From Obelidium mucronatum (Eukaryota; Chytridiomycota; Chytridiomycetes; Chytridiales; Chytriomycetaceae), in NCBI GenBank assembly GCA_025765595.1, contig JAIVFH010000032.1, positions 124,001 to 188,000 of the forward strand: 64,000 nucleotides of DNA, given 5' to 3'. The number at the start of each line of letters is the position of its first letter. Within the stretch, counting starts at the first letter, position 1. Position numbers and translations under genes: made by a program. Below, piece after piece: positions 13,685 through 23,742 of this stretch. The notes beneath the pieces were generated by a model. That model saw only the letters and a list, made by a program, of their open reading frames with translations. It had not been told where the DNA came from and did not search any database.

Positions 13685-15580
13685 TCAAGCCAGACCGCGT
13701 GCTCGGCTCTCTGATTCATACATCACCATCCGCCATAACTTACAAACAAAAACTTCGGCGTCGACATCAAGAGGCTGGGAAAGATAAATAAATTAGCATT
13801 CTCATGGAAAAATGGAATCCAAAAACCTACCCCAGCCAATTCATCCACAAGATACTTGGCCCCTTTTCGTTTTGTGATTGCAGACATGACAAACTCTACG
13901 ATATCTGGGTTCTCCTCCCCAAGAGTCTCCACAACTTTTTTCACCACAAAACTGCGGATTTTGGTTTTAACAATGTCACCACCGCCTTCCAGAAAGTCCC
14001 ATTTGACATCCCAAGCACAGATTTCATTCACGCCTGTTGGAAGGGACCCGACTAATTCTGCAATCGCCTGTTTTCGCTCCTCCATCGTCATAATTCTTCC
14101 TACAACAACACCATGACCACCAGCAACTGAATGATACACTTCCTTTTGACGCTCTTTCATTTCTTGTTCGCGTTCTTGGCGCAGTCTTTCCATTCTTTCC
14201 TGCTCCTCTTGCTCTTCCCGCAGCTTCTGTTCTTCAAGAGCACGTTGTGCAGCCAGTCTCTCGCGGTCTTCACGCGTTGCCTCCATTTCCTGTGCATGTA
14301 GCTTCGCAAGCTCTTCATTCTCATTCATGCGGTCTCTGGTATCCTGTTCACGTTCTCTCCGAAGGATGGGGTTCCGCTTGTGGATCCATCGCGATCTGTC
14401 GCGTAAAAACTCTTGTTCGCCACGCTGGATTTCCACGTCGTCGTCAAAGTCGCGGAGAAATTCAAATAGTTGGATTCGCAATATTTCCTTCTGGTGAAGG
14501 TGGGCTTCGTGTTTCGATGTAGCTGATTCTATGGCACGGATGCGGTTGGTTTCCTGCCTTTCGAATCGGGACATTCTCTGGCGATTTGCGGGGGGTTTTG
14601 TCAACATCTTCCAAAAAAAAAAAAAAAACTCAACAGTTCCGGTTTACCTCCATGTAAGCTTGATGCATCTCCCGTTCTCTCTTTTCAAGTCGTTTGATTT
14701 CATCTTCTTCGGTCTCTTCAGTGTACACTCGCTTCTTGCCGCGTGGGGCAGCAGCAGCTGCCGGTTGAGTTGCATCCGACGAGACTCCAATTGAATTCAA
14801 GAAGCGATCCGCGGCGTCTTCTTCTCCGTCCGCTTTCTTTTCTCCGTCAGCACTGACTTCGGCCTCGTAAAACCCAGTCTCTTTGAGATAGGCATCTACT
14901 TTCTCCTGTGCTTCCTTCTCCAGCTCTTCCACCTTGCTCACACCGCCTTCAGCAACTAATCCAGCAATCAAATCTATCGCAGTCTTCCGTGCGCCAACGT
15001 CAACTTTCACGAGTAGTTTTTTGCCTTTGAGAGAAATCGGGTTTGGAACAAGTGGGGCTCCAGGTTCGATTCTGCGTTCCCGAGCGATTGAATATAGGAG
15101 AGTGTGGAGAGACTTTGCTGATTCGAATGTCGCGAATCCAAAGGAAAGATGGTGTGCCGCTTGTTGATAACACACGAGTCCAAGTTCTAAGTTCTCCGCA
15201 GTTCTATTTACAACAAAACCGGATAGAAAAAAAAGCGAAAAACAAGAAGTAACAATTAGGTTAGATTGATGAAAGCTTTCCTGATTTACTGTGCTTACCT
15301 TGAAGAGCGCTTCAAGCCAGTCGTCTTTGATGCTCTCTGAAATATTGCCAATGAATGCAGTTGTGAGTTTGTCCAGCGATGGATTTGTGTTTGTGGGTGC
15401 AGCTGGTGCGGGAACCGCTGGCTTCTCGATTGGAGCAGCATTGGCGCCTTGTTGTGGGATGAGCTTCATGTGCTGACTCATTGGCAGAGGCATCATTGGC
15501 GGCATTCCAATGGGAAAGCCTGGCGGCGCCATGTGCATTTGCGGGTATGGATAGCCTGCGTTTGGCGGTTGGTTGTACAT
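13685..15580 (-). CDS. RBM25-like splicing factor (RRM plus PWI)
   Basis: Nuclear pre-mRNA splicing protein of the RBM25/Snu71 type. The N terminus is Pro/Met-rich (MYNQPPNAGYPYPQMHMAPP). An RRM follows (LTTAFIGNISE, then FGFATFESAKSL, then KKLLVKVD), then a long charged Arg/Glu helix rich in RE/ER pairs (about 14050-14600), then a PWI domain (VKTKIRSFVVKKVVETLGEE) completed by a last exon ending KLWRMVMYESESR. Introns: 15204-15298, 14608-14647 (only 40 nt, including a T run) and 13775-13830. One extra base near 15145 breaks the RRM frame just before FGFATF. The ATG is 41 bp from the divergent SDR gene. Confidence 0.85.
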
Positions 15581-15621
15581 TGTTGGATTGTTGGGAGAAT
15601 AAAAAGAAGCGTTAAATCAAC

Positions 15622-16647
15622 ATGGCACAACCGCTTACTGTGACTAATCTCTTCTCGGTTCGTGGGAAAGTAGCTTTAGTGACTGGCGGAGGAACCGGGA
15701 TCGGAAAGAGTGAGTGGGCTAAGTTCTTACTTTGTCTCTGTCCCAATCAGCACTACACCACTTAGTGATTGCCTCTGCTCTGGCACAGAACGGCGCAAAA
15801 GTATACATTGCGTCACGCAAACTGAAAATAGTTCAAGATGCAGCATCAGAAGTAAATGCAAACCAGCAAACGAAAGAATCTGGCGGATCTTGCATTGCTC
15901 TTCAAGCAGATGTGACTGACAAGGCCAAAACAGATCAACTCGCAAATGAGATCAAAAAACGTGAACAGAAACTTCATATCCTTGTGAACAAGTTGAGTGA
16001 ACGCGGCATATTGGCACCAATCAACTGGACACCACGGTCTTTTAACACCTTGGTCATTACTATAGTGCTGGAATCTCATGGGGTGGAGATCTGTTTGACT
16101 TTGATGAAAAGAATGGATGGGATAAACTTCTTGCCGTGAATGTCAAGTCCTTGTTTTATTTGACGACCGCGTGAGTCGATAAGTTTATTATTGGTCTGCA
16201 ATCGTGACCCCCATTCATACTATCAGGCTGATTCCTCTTTTGGAAAAAGATGCAACGAATTCTAATCCCGGTCGAGTAATCAATATATCGTCCATTGCCA
16301 GCATCAGTCCACAAAGTGTTGACGAATCAGGAAACTTCAGTACATATTCTTACAACACATCGAAGGCAGCAGTGAATCATTTGACTCGAGTCCTTGGAGC
16401 GTCTCTCGCGGAACGTAAAATTACTGTGAACGCAATTGCGCCTGGATATTTTCCGTCGCGTATGACACAGGGAATGATTGAATTGGCAGAGGAGAAAATG
16501 ATACGCGGTCAACCTATGGGGCGGCTCGGAAATAGTGAAGATATGGCAGGATTGGCTCTTTTTTTGTCGTCCCGTGCATCGGCTCATATTACGGGACAGA
16601 TTGTAGCAGTGGATGGCGGCTTTTTATTTTCGACGGCAAAGCTGTGA
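15622..16647 (+). CDS. Short-chain dehydrogenase/reductase (SDR), intact copy
   Basis: Classical NAD(P)-dependent SDR. Rossmann motif TGGGTGIGK, NNAG-type motif VNNAG (created by splicing), catalytic Ser in INISSIAS and the catalytic YSYNTSK (Tyr-x3-Lys). The C terminus MGRLGNSEDMAGLALFLSSR and ITGQIVAVDGG is standard. Introns 15710-15765, 15992-16065 and 16171-16226 all splice in frame. Overall pattern is closest to 3-ketoacyl reductase/RhlG-type SDRs; the substrate cannot be told. A paralogue with very similar sequence lies at 25102-26077. Transcribed away from the RBM25-like gene with 41 bp between start codons. Confidence 0.9.
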
Positions 16648-16691
16648 AAGAGTGACAGCAAATGTGATACCAAATTGCTTTTTTCAACTAT

Positions 16692-17234
16692 TCAGAATGC
16701 TATTTGTTTATTTATTTTGGTATACTTTTTCAGCCTCTTTTTTCCAAGCGCTTCCTTTCGATCATAAAACTCATCCCCATGACCTCCATTGAAAAGATCA
16801 TCAGATCTCCAACGAAAGTATTCAGAATTATAGCATATTGAGCATGCATCTATTCGCACAATCCTTTCTATTCCCTTCCTACTTCGGTACATCCATTTGC
16901 ACTTGTTGGGACAACACCATTGAGATTCAAGCATTTCATAATATTCGTATAGCTCTTCTTGTGACCAGTTTTCTTCCACATTACACTCCTCGCACAGATT
17001 CGATATTCGATTCACGGCTGCAGGGTGATTACAGGCAAACCCGCACTTCCTGCATGTATAATGCCCGTCGTGAGATCCGTGAAATTTTTTGCACAGACGA
17101 CACACGGTTTCTGGTAGGTATGATGCGATTTTGTAGAGCAGATCGAACGGTGTGTTCTGGGGAAATACTTCAAAGAGAAGGCTTTGGATATGGCGATGCG
17201 ATTTCGGTACCACTTTCCTCCACATGTTTTTCAA
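16692..17234 (-). CDS. Cys-rich, probable zinc-binding protein A (unknown)
   Basis: Intact single-exon frame of about 180 residues. N-terminal F-box-like helix LYKIASYLPETVC, then paired cysteines CRLC, CRKC, CEEC and CPNKC, suggesting two or three zinc sites. A C-terminal block follows: WRSDDLFNGGHGDEFYDRKE. Its neighbour at 17459 is a diverged tandem copy with the same layout. No named domain recognised. If the first helix is a true F-box, an SCF adaptor role is possible (inference). The second Met (17225) matches the start of the copy and may be the real one. Confidence 0.6.
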   Translation of the reverse strand: MKNMWRKVVPKSHRHIQSLLFEVFPQNTPFDLLYKIASYLPETVCRLCKKFHGSHDGHYTCRKCGFACNHPAAVNRISNLCEECNVEENWSQEELYEYYEMLESQWCCPNKCKWMYRSRKGIERIVRIDACSICYNSEYFRWRSDDLFNGGHGDEFYDRKEALGKKRLKKYTKINKQIAF

Positions 17235-17458
17235 TGTTCAATTTCACTTGATTTTTGATCGCTAGTAGCTCTGAGTCTATATACTTTCATTGAGCATTTG
17301 GCCGCAAGTGTGGTCAAGTCAACGAAAATTGAATCCCATCAAAATCATGGTGGCATGAATTCCGCGTTTTGTTTTTGACCGTGTTTGAACAAGTATTTAA
17401 TTCGTCTAACAGAACCCATATTTTTTTCAAATATAATATACTCTAATAAATATTGTAT

Positions 17459-18022
17459 TTATTTTATTTTTGGTCGGGTTATGCGATACTGTTCCTTCAA
17501 TATCTTTTTCCCAAGCTCTTCCTTACGATCATAAAACTCATCCCCAAGATCTCCATTGAGCACGGGGTCAAATCTCCAGCAAAAGAATACCGGTTCTTTC
17601 GTTTCGGCATACTTTTCATTGGATGTTGGGCACATGTCTAGTTGCGTGATACTTGCTATTCCCTTCCTGCGTCGGCACACCCCTGTACAACTACATCTCA
17701 ACCGGCGCTCCATTGCATCAAAGAACATGTTTTGATACTCGTACCATTCCTCCAGTGTCCAATTTTCCCTCACATTGCAATCATCGCAAAGATACAGATC
17801 AAGCACCCTATGCAAAGCCCATTTTTCGCAAGACTGGTTACAATTCTTGCATTTATAACGGCCTTGAGATCCGTGGACGGTTTTACAGTGTTTACATGGC
17901 GTTTGTGGAAGGTGGCTTGCGATTTGAAGGACTAGCTCGTTGGGTAATTGATGTGGGGATAGGACTTCAAGAAGCAGATCGAGAACAAGGAGGCAGGATT
18001 TCCGTTCTACTTTTGTCCACAT
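17459..18022 (-). CDS. Cys-rich, probable zinc-binding protein B (unknown)
   Basis: Intact 187-codon frame, tandem paralogue of the gene at 16692. Shared features in order: MWTKVERKS start, F-box-like ELVLQIASHLPQT, CKHC, HGSQGRYKCKNC, CDDCNVRENWT, RCSCTGVCRRRKGI and the terminal FNGDLGDEFYDRKEELGKK type block (here VLNGDLGDEFYDRKEEL). Cys spacing is conserved while the sequence between has diverged, which argues for selection on a folded metal-binding protein. Function unknown. Confidence 0.6.
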   Translation of the reverse strand: MWTKVERKSCLLVLDLLLEVLSPHQLPNELVLQIASHLPQTPCKHCKTVHGSQGRYKCKNCNQSCEKWALHRVLDLYLCDDCNVRENWTLEEWYEYQNMFFDAMERRLRCSCTGVCRRRKGIASITQLDMCPTSNEKYAETKEPVFFCWRFDPVLNGDLGDEFYDRKEELGKKILKEQYRITRPKIK

Positions 18023-18255
18023 TTGTTTTGATCTTGTTTTTTCTGTTTTTTCTACCAGGTTTTATCTTCCTAGTTTTTATTTTTCAGTGCAGGGAAGCCG
18101 CATTGATGTGGTCAAGTATACGTTCAACAGAAAAAAAACTCTCTGTGAGAAGACTGCGTTTCTCAAATCGATCCCCTTTCATTGTCTACGTTCTTAAAGG
18201 AATAAAAATCCATGTTTCAAGCCCACTCCAATAATTGGATAAATACAAATTTTAT

Positions 18256-19352
18256 TTATTCATTGATTGGTTTTCGGAACTTTCCTTGCATCCACACACG
18301 GTACATTTTGATCTGCCTGGATCGATTGACAAGTAATCTTCGATCGACCACATTCTGAATAGTCTCGAAGCGAGCAAAAAACTGGCCAACTTCTTCCTGA
18401 GTAAAAAGTAGACCTGCGTTCCAGTCACCGCGAATGTAAAAGTTGTCATCCAAGAGTCGTCCCTTTTTGAACCGCAACTGCGCCATATCGTACCGACCAT
18501 AATCTTGACACAAACTCGAAATTAGCAAGCCCATCTTTTAGATTCTTTCAAACTGACTGAACCCTACCTCGGAACAAGCAAATACCACCGGGTTTTAGGA
18601 TGTTGTATATATTTTCAGGCAGCTTGATTCCAATCACGAGGATTCAGGGCACTCAATACGAAAATGCAGACACAGATATCCACACTTCCAGGCGGAATTT
18701 CGGGTGGAACTCCACTTTTTGAAGTTATATCGTAAACAAATGATTTGCATTGGGTCTCGTTGTAGGCAGGATTGTTCTTGACAACTTCCACAGCAGTTGA
18801 CGAGAAATCAGCAGCATAGACAAACATGGACGGGTCTTCAGCCAATAGAGGAAACGCCTAAGATAAAAATGAAAAGCATCAAGATTGGAATGGCTCAATC
18901 ACAAAAAAAAAGATGAAACCCACAGTATTTCCAGCACCACATCCAATTTCAAAAACCGTTTTCCTAGATCCATCAGCATTACTGGATGAGGAGCCATCAA
19001 CGGGTTTAAACAGCTCAGGAAACTCCTGCTTAAGCCAGTGCCGGTCCATGAAAAAGTTTTGGCTGTGATTCGAATAGAACTTGTCCCACATTGCATTCGC
19101 CTCTGCCGAATAGGCCTCCTTCTGGTCCGCCGGCACTGGAAACTGCCGCTGGAAGCCCACTTTCTCCCTTGCGTTTTCTTCTGCTTCCTCGGTCCATTCG
19201 GCGTTGTCCCAGGCGTTTTGCGAAAACACGTTTGCGTCGTCGTCCAAGACGCGGCCGCCGAAGCCTTCGAGCGCGCTTTGGCGCACGCCTTGCTTCTGCT
19301 TCGATCCTTTTTTGGTCGCCGGCGCTTCGGCGGGCGGCGGCGATTCGTCCAT
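18256..19352 (-). CDS. METTL2/Trm140-like tRNA m3C methyltransferase
   Basis: SAM-dependent enzyme that forms 3-methylcytidine at position 32 of some tRNAs. N-terminal family block [12 protein letters not shown], then [23 protein letters not shown] motif [12 protein letters not shown], then [48 protein letters not shown] and the terminal [19 protein letters not shown]. Introns 18858-18923 and 18504-18567. An extra base near 18617 shifts the frame before [12 protein letters not shown] second extra base near 18423 is offset by a missing T in a run 17-22 bases further on, leaving a short nonsense patch. The 5' exon is GC-rich (19100-19350). Confidence 0.9.
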
Positions 19353-19477
19353 TTCGAAAGTCGAAGAATAAAAACAAAAAGAAAAATCCGAGAAAAAACA
19401 TTCATTCATTATGACCACCAGCAGCATGCTGCACGAAGCGCAAAGCCATTGATTCATCTCCGCTATCAGATGCAGAG

Positions 19478-20071
19478 ATGAGTTATCCATCGCCGACACT
19501 GACGGCGCCAGTCAATGAATATCCACTCAAGCGACAGCGGTGTGGGTGTGTTTCCGAAAATACATTGCACGGAAGAAAAGGAGGCGCACCACGGCATGCC
19601 AGATACAAGCTCATATACAGAAGCAACAGTGGTAAGCTTCTTGCTTTTGATGCCGAATGGATGATCTGCTTGACAGAATACGGTGCTTCTAGGAAGCGAC
19701 AACACCAGTTGAACCAGTCCGCGAAAACAAACAATCCAAAGGCTCTATGGGAAAACGTGGTGAGACCAGGGCTGCTTCAGAATCTGGCGTCCAAATATCA
19801 TTGCCTTCCCAACGAACCGAATCCATTCTGTAATTGGAAATTAGAGTGGCTTGAGGCTGTGGTTGTAGAACACTGGTATTCGAGCGAATTGGCCCTTGTG
19901 GACTCAATCGCAAATAAGGCTGAAAAGTTAAAGAAGCTCGAGAGAGAGACTCTTGCTGCACTTGTTGCTAATTGGGCGTGGTTGGGTGAATGGGCACTTT
20001 GCTCTCTGGCGCGTGTTGTTGTCGGACTTGTTGTCGATTCCCAGAATTCAGCAAACGCGGATTCCTTTTGA
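19478..20071 (+). CDS. Hypothetical protein
   Basis: Open frame of 197 codons with no domain I recognise. Contains a basic N-terminal part (PLKRQRCGC, GRKGGAPRHARYKLIY) and a C-terminal helical half with Trp and Leu (NWKLEWLEAVVVEHWYSS, KAEKLKKLERETLAALVANW). A possible 45-nt in-frame intron lies at 19632-19676 (GTAAGC to GACAG). An earlier ATG at 19411 would add a Ser/Asp-rich leader if one extra T near 19452 is removed, so the start is uncertain. Divergent from the METTL2-like gene. Confidence 0.5.
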   Translation: MSYPSPTLTAPVNEYPLKRQRCGCVSENTLHGRKGGAPRHARYKLIYRSNSGKLLAFDAEWMICLTEYGASRKRQHQLNQSAKTNNPKALWENVVRPGLLQNLASKYHCLPNEPNPFCNWKLEWLEAVVVEHWYSSELALVDSIANKAEKLKKLERETLAALVANWAWLGEWALCSLARVVVGLVVDSQNSANADSF

Positions 20072-20161
20072 TCTATACTCTTCAGCCTTCTCCGTCCTTT
20101 GATCAGATTCCAAATAAAAACACCAACTTGACTACTTGGATTCGAACTCTGTTAGATTCAA

Positions 20162-21418
20162 ATGCAGCACACCACCGACGACAACCCGCAGCTTCTTTGG
20201 GCCGACGGCCTCGAAGACGTCGCCGTTCCCAGCGAGCAGCTGCACGCGGCCGCAGCGACGCCGTACGAAGCGGTTGTCGCCGCGCCCGTCGAATTCGTTG
20301 AGGCGCCGCCGCCGCTCGCGCCGCGGACCGCCGGCGCTGCCCCCGCGCGCGCCGCTCGATGCGCCGCCGCCGCAGAACGCCGCGCCGGAAAAGGCGTCGC
20401 TCGGCGCAAAAACTATCCGCGCCGCCACGTCGTTCGCCGCCGATGTTCACAAACAAGTGGCGCGCACGCTGACGAAGGCCGCCGACTCGCAGGCGGCGAA
20501 AACCCTCGAGGCCCAGGCGTTCAACAGAGAAGTGCTGTTCAGAGTGCCGCAGGCCTTTACGCAGCGGCTCGCTCAACCAATCGCAGAACTCGCGCATCAA
20601 AATGATCACCGTCGAGCAGTTCAAGCCGCAGCTGGCCGCTGGCTTAAACGATCTGGCTGCAAAGCTGATGCCCCCTGCTACCCCGAGTCTGTACAGCGCC
20701 CCACCCACAAACGATCCCACGGGAACCCTGTTTTTCATCAACGTGAAGCAAGTGGCATGCTTGATTCACAAGGTCAAGTCCCCATCTCTGTTCAATCAAG
20801 AGCAACCAGCCACCTACACCAGACGCAACAACAATTGTGGTTTTGCAGAAGGATATTCCGTCGCCAATCAACACGCTTCTGCGCTTGCCTGCTGCTGTAG
20901 AATCCTTTGATTCTCTCATTACTAGACTCCCTTACTCAGTTCGTTGTGTTGCCTCTTGTTACAGACGTTGAGCGCAGAGCTCGAGTTAGTGGTGCACATC
21001 CAGGACCCCAAATCAAAAATTGCAATCAACTCAGAGGCTGTGATCAGTGTATCCCCACTGGATTTGGAATGGACCAATATCGTAGTGTTGGGAAGTGTGA
21101 GAAGAAGTGCGGTTGGTAGGCGTGGCGGAGACAGCAAACACCACCGCTGCTGCAGGAGGAAATCACGACCCGAATTCCGAGAATGTGAATACTTCTTCTT
21201 CTGGAGCAGCACCGCACTCATCGTCATCAGTGGCCGGCGTTACAGCGACGCTTCAAGGTGTTGCCAAACAAGCTTTGGAAACTGCAAAGTACAAAATGAA
21301 CGATGTAAAGCAAGGACATCGTCCATCCACAATGAGGGACAATCAAAACACATTTGCGTTTCAAGTTGCAATGGATTTTGTGTCTGTTTTGAGAGCATTG
21401 GATGCTGATGGGTTCTAA
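20162..21418 (+). CDS. Hypothetical protein, GC-rich 5' part, frame-disrupted
   Basis: Best read as one gene whose frame steps by +1 near 20340, 20594, 20821 and 21118; a further change near 20937 could be a short deletion or a 26-nt gap. The joined reading begins MQHTTDDNPQLLWADGLED and has an Ala/Pro-rich section. It continues with helical segments (AADVHKQVARTLTKAADS, MITVEQFKPQLAAGLNDLA) and a beta-like segment (LSAELELVVHIQDPKSKIAI), and ends FQVAMDFVSVLRALDADGF. I recognise no family. The first 450 bases are strongly GC-rich, the rest AT-rich. Evidence for one gene is that each segment is the only protein-like frame in its stretch. Confidence 0.45.
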
Positions 21419-21499
21419 AGACAAAAAACAATAAACAGATATGAATTGCAGGATTATTTTGTCTTTATTATATAATAAGTTGGGTATATTTCTGACTTT

Positions 21500-22741
21500 C
21501 TACTCGATGGTAATAAAATGGGTATACTTTGGAACACTTGCCGCGAGTGACATCAAACAATCAACCACATCCCACCTTTCATGCTTTCTCGCCATTGCCA
21601 ATGCAAAATGATTACCATCCTTGAAATCAACGCGATGATCCCTCAACAACAACTTCACAACCTCTAAATGTCCATTCGCAGCCGCCGACTTGATTGCAAG
21701 CTGATTATCCGCCGTCGGATCCACATTCTTGCTCCCCAACAACACCCTCACAACCTCCAAATGCCCATTAGCCGCCGCAATCCGAATCGGAAAGTTTCCA
21801 TTACACCCTGGATCCACACTCTCATGCCCCACCAACAACCTCACCACCCCTTCAAACCCACGTTCCGACGCGATTCGAACAGGGAAATCATTCAACACAC
21901 CCGGATCCACCTCCTGATGCCTCAACAAAACCTCCACCACCTCCACAAGCCCAAACTCACACGCCCCACGGATCGCCGCCTGCCCATTCACCGTAGGGTC
22001 CACATCCCCATGACTCAAGAGTTCCCGCACGACATCCCAGAACCCATTCTTGAGCGCTGATTTGAGACACGTTTGAGATTGGCAGGACGGGTCCGTCCTT
22101 GGATCGTTCAACAACATGTCAACGATTTGGGAGAACCCGTTTTTGCAAGCGACGCGAATCGGTTCGTTTTGTTTCGCGCTTGGGTCGATGGAGTGGGTGC
22201 ATGTTTCGAGGAGGTATTTCACGCAGGTGGGGTAGTTTTGGAGGGTTGCCCAACGGAGGAGGCGATCCTGTTGTTTTGAAGGGTCGAATCGCGAGGCTTC
22301 TGTGTTGTGGATGAGTGTGTGGATCATTTTGAGGGCGGTTTGTTCGGTGACTTTGTTGCAGAGGAGTAAAGAAACTGTGTTTAATTCGTTGTCTGATGTT
22401 GAGTTGTTGTTTCTTGTTGGTGTTGAAATTGTACACGGGATATGAGTTTTCATGATTTGCTTGAACAAGATTGTTTGGTAAGTGAAAGGCAGATGAGACC
22501 ATCCTTGAAAAAGAGGGAGACTGAGAATGTACTCATAGACGCAAGGTTTTTGGGAGAGGTAGAATTGATGGCGAAAGTGTCGACGTGCGAAAGCAAGAGA
22601 GTACAAAAGAAAAGGTGCCAGCTGTTGTTTGGATGCGAGGGCGAGTGCGGTGAGATTGCTGTTGATTGGTATGTGGAGGAGGGTTTCCGAGAGGAGTTCA
22701 GGTGGGAGTGGAAACTTGCTGCTGTTGATACTGTGGTTCAT
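21500..22741 (-). CDS. F-box-like/ankyrin-repeat protein
   Basis: Intact 413-codon gene without introns. N-terminal F-box-like helix pair (FPLPPELLSETLLHIP and LTALALASKQQ), then about seven ankyrin-type repeats from residue 170 on, each with the local pattern VDPxxNxxxAIRxAxxxGHxEVVxLLL. Single-exon ankyrin proteins of this style are a large family in chytrid genomes (established from published genomes in general terms). Probably a scaffold or SCF adaptor; partner unknown. Repeat register is regular, with no broken repeat. Confidence 0.8.
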   Translation of the reverse strand: MNHSINSSKFPLPPELLSETLLHIPINSNLTALALASKQQLAPFLLYSLAFARRHFRHQFYLSQKPCVYEYILSLPLFQGWSHLPFTYQTILFKQIMKTHIPCTISTPTRNNNSTSDNELNTVSLLLCNKVTEQTALKMIHTLIHNTEASRFDPSKQQDRLLRWATLQNYPTCVKYLLETCTHSIDPSAKQNEPIRVACKNGFSQIVDMLLNDPRTDPSCQSQTCLKSALKNGFWDVVRELLSHGDVDPTVNGQAAIRGACEFGLVEVVEVLLRHQEVDPGVLNDFPVRIASERGFEGVVRLLVGHESVDPGCNGNFPIRIAAANGHLEVVRVLLGSKNVDPTADNQLAIKSAAANGHLEVVKLLLRDHRVDFKDGNHFALAMARKHERWDVVDCLMSLAASVPKYTHFITIE

Positions 22742-23126
22742 TGCATTTGGAGTCGTTCAAAAACAAAACAAGATAAACACCACTGTAAATAAGAGCAAAA
22801 TAATAGAGCGACAGTCAGTAAAAACTTGAAGGGGTTTATTTTATAGAGTGTATGCATGACGTCTCGACGTTTAGTTCATGGTAATCTCTCAGCTTCAAGA
22901 CAAGTATGATTGAAAGTTCAAGAGATATCTCTTAAGACTTTTCTTGTGCTTTACATCTCCCATTTTTATTTTTTTTTTGTCTTGAATTTCGAATGGTTTC
23001 GGAATCAAACAATTCGAAATTGTTGGAGATGGAAACCAACTCCAAACAAGCCACAAAAAAGGGTTTAAAAAGGCGCCTCTCCCTTTCCTTCCAATACCTT
23101 CATAATAATAATTAAAATATAACCCC
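22742..23126. other. Intergenic region with divergent promoters
   Basis: AT-rich spacer between head-to-head genes. A TATA-like TTTAAAAAGG lies at about 23066, 60 bases before the peroxiredoxin-like ATG. No gene, tRNA or repeat seen. Confidence 0.4.
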
Positions 23127-23684
23127 ATGGTCCAAGAAACTCTTCGTCACCAATCCTTACTCCCGGGCCAACAATTCCCCTTAGTCACAGCCTCCCTCGT
23201 TGGAAGCGCTGACAAACAACCTCTCTTCACCCCCAACAATGAAAACGGAGAGTCAACCCTCATTGTAATCTACCGCGGCGCATTCTGTCCATACTGTGCC
23301 AAACAAATCAAACACCTTCAAGAAACCTTTGAAAAGCTGAAATCCGCCAAAATCAACCTGATTGTTGCAAGCTGCCGACTTGCAACCCGTAGCCGAAAAA
23401 TACGTTCAAGATATGGATATTTTCGTTTCCCTGTTGCCTATGGTCTTGGAATCGAGGAAATGAGGGAGTTGGGTGTGTATGTGAGTAACCCGACCCATTA
23501 TATTGAGCAGGAACATGTGTTTTCGGAACCCGCGTGGTTTTTGGTGGAGCCCGATGGAGCCATCAAGTATTTGGAGTATGCTTCGGCGCCGTTCGGTGGC
23601 CGTGTGGATGCAGATTTGTTGGTGGGGATTTATTCTTGGGCAAGAGACAAGGGACGGAAAGTTACTTGGGGACAAGTTGTTTGA
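23127..23684 (+). CDS. Peroxiredoxin-like (AhpC/TSA) thioredoxin-fold protein
   Basis: Thioredoxin-fold protein with the active-site strand VIYRGAFCPYCAKQ (CxxC, about residues 51-58). The downstream blocks AYGLGIEEMRELGVYVS, EPAWFLVEPDG and SAPFGGRVDADLL are typical of bacterial peroxiredoxin-like family proteins. Reduces peroxides or disulfides (inferred). The frame stays open, but residues about 82-101 are out of frame: three separate +1 changes (near 23373, 23423 and 23430) sum to three and restore it. Corrected reading gives an ADLQPVAEKYVQDMD-type helix and SFPVAYGL, as the family expects. No introns; possible bacterial origin. Confidence 0.7.
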   Translation: MVQETLRHQSLLPGQQFPLVTASLVGSADKQPLFTPNNENGESTLIVIYRGAFCPYCAKQIKHLQETFEKLKSAKINLIVASCRLATRSRKIRSRYGYFRFPVAYGLGIEEMRELGVYVSNPTHYIEQEHVFSEPAWFLVEPDGAIKYLEYASAPFGGRVDADLLVGIYSWARDKGRKVTWGQVV

Positions 23685-23742
23685 AATAAAATAAAAACTG
23701 TCACTCTTATATATAAACTTCAAGTCGTTTTTTTCCTCCACA

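Noticed and set aside
20937..20962. A 26-nt intron in the hypothetical gene at 20162
   Set aside because: Has GT and AG ends but is too short for known spliceosomal introns; an indel is more likely.
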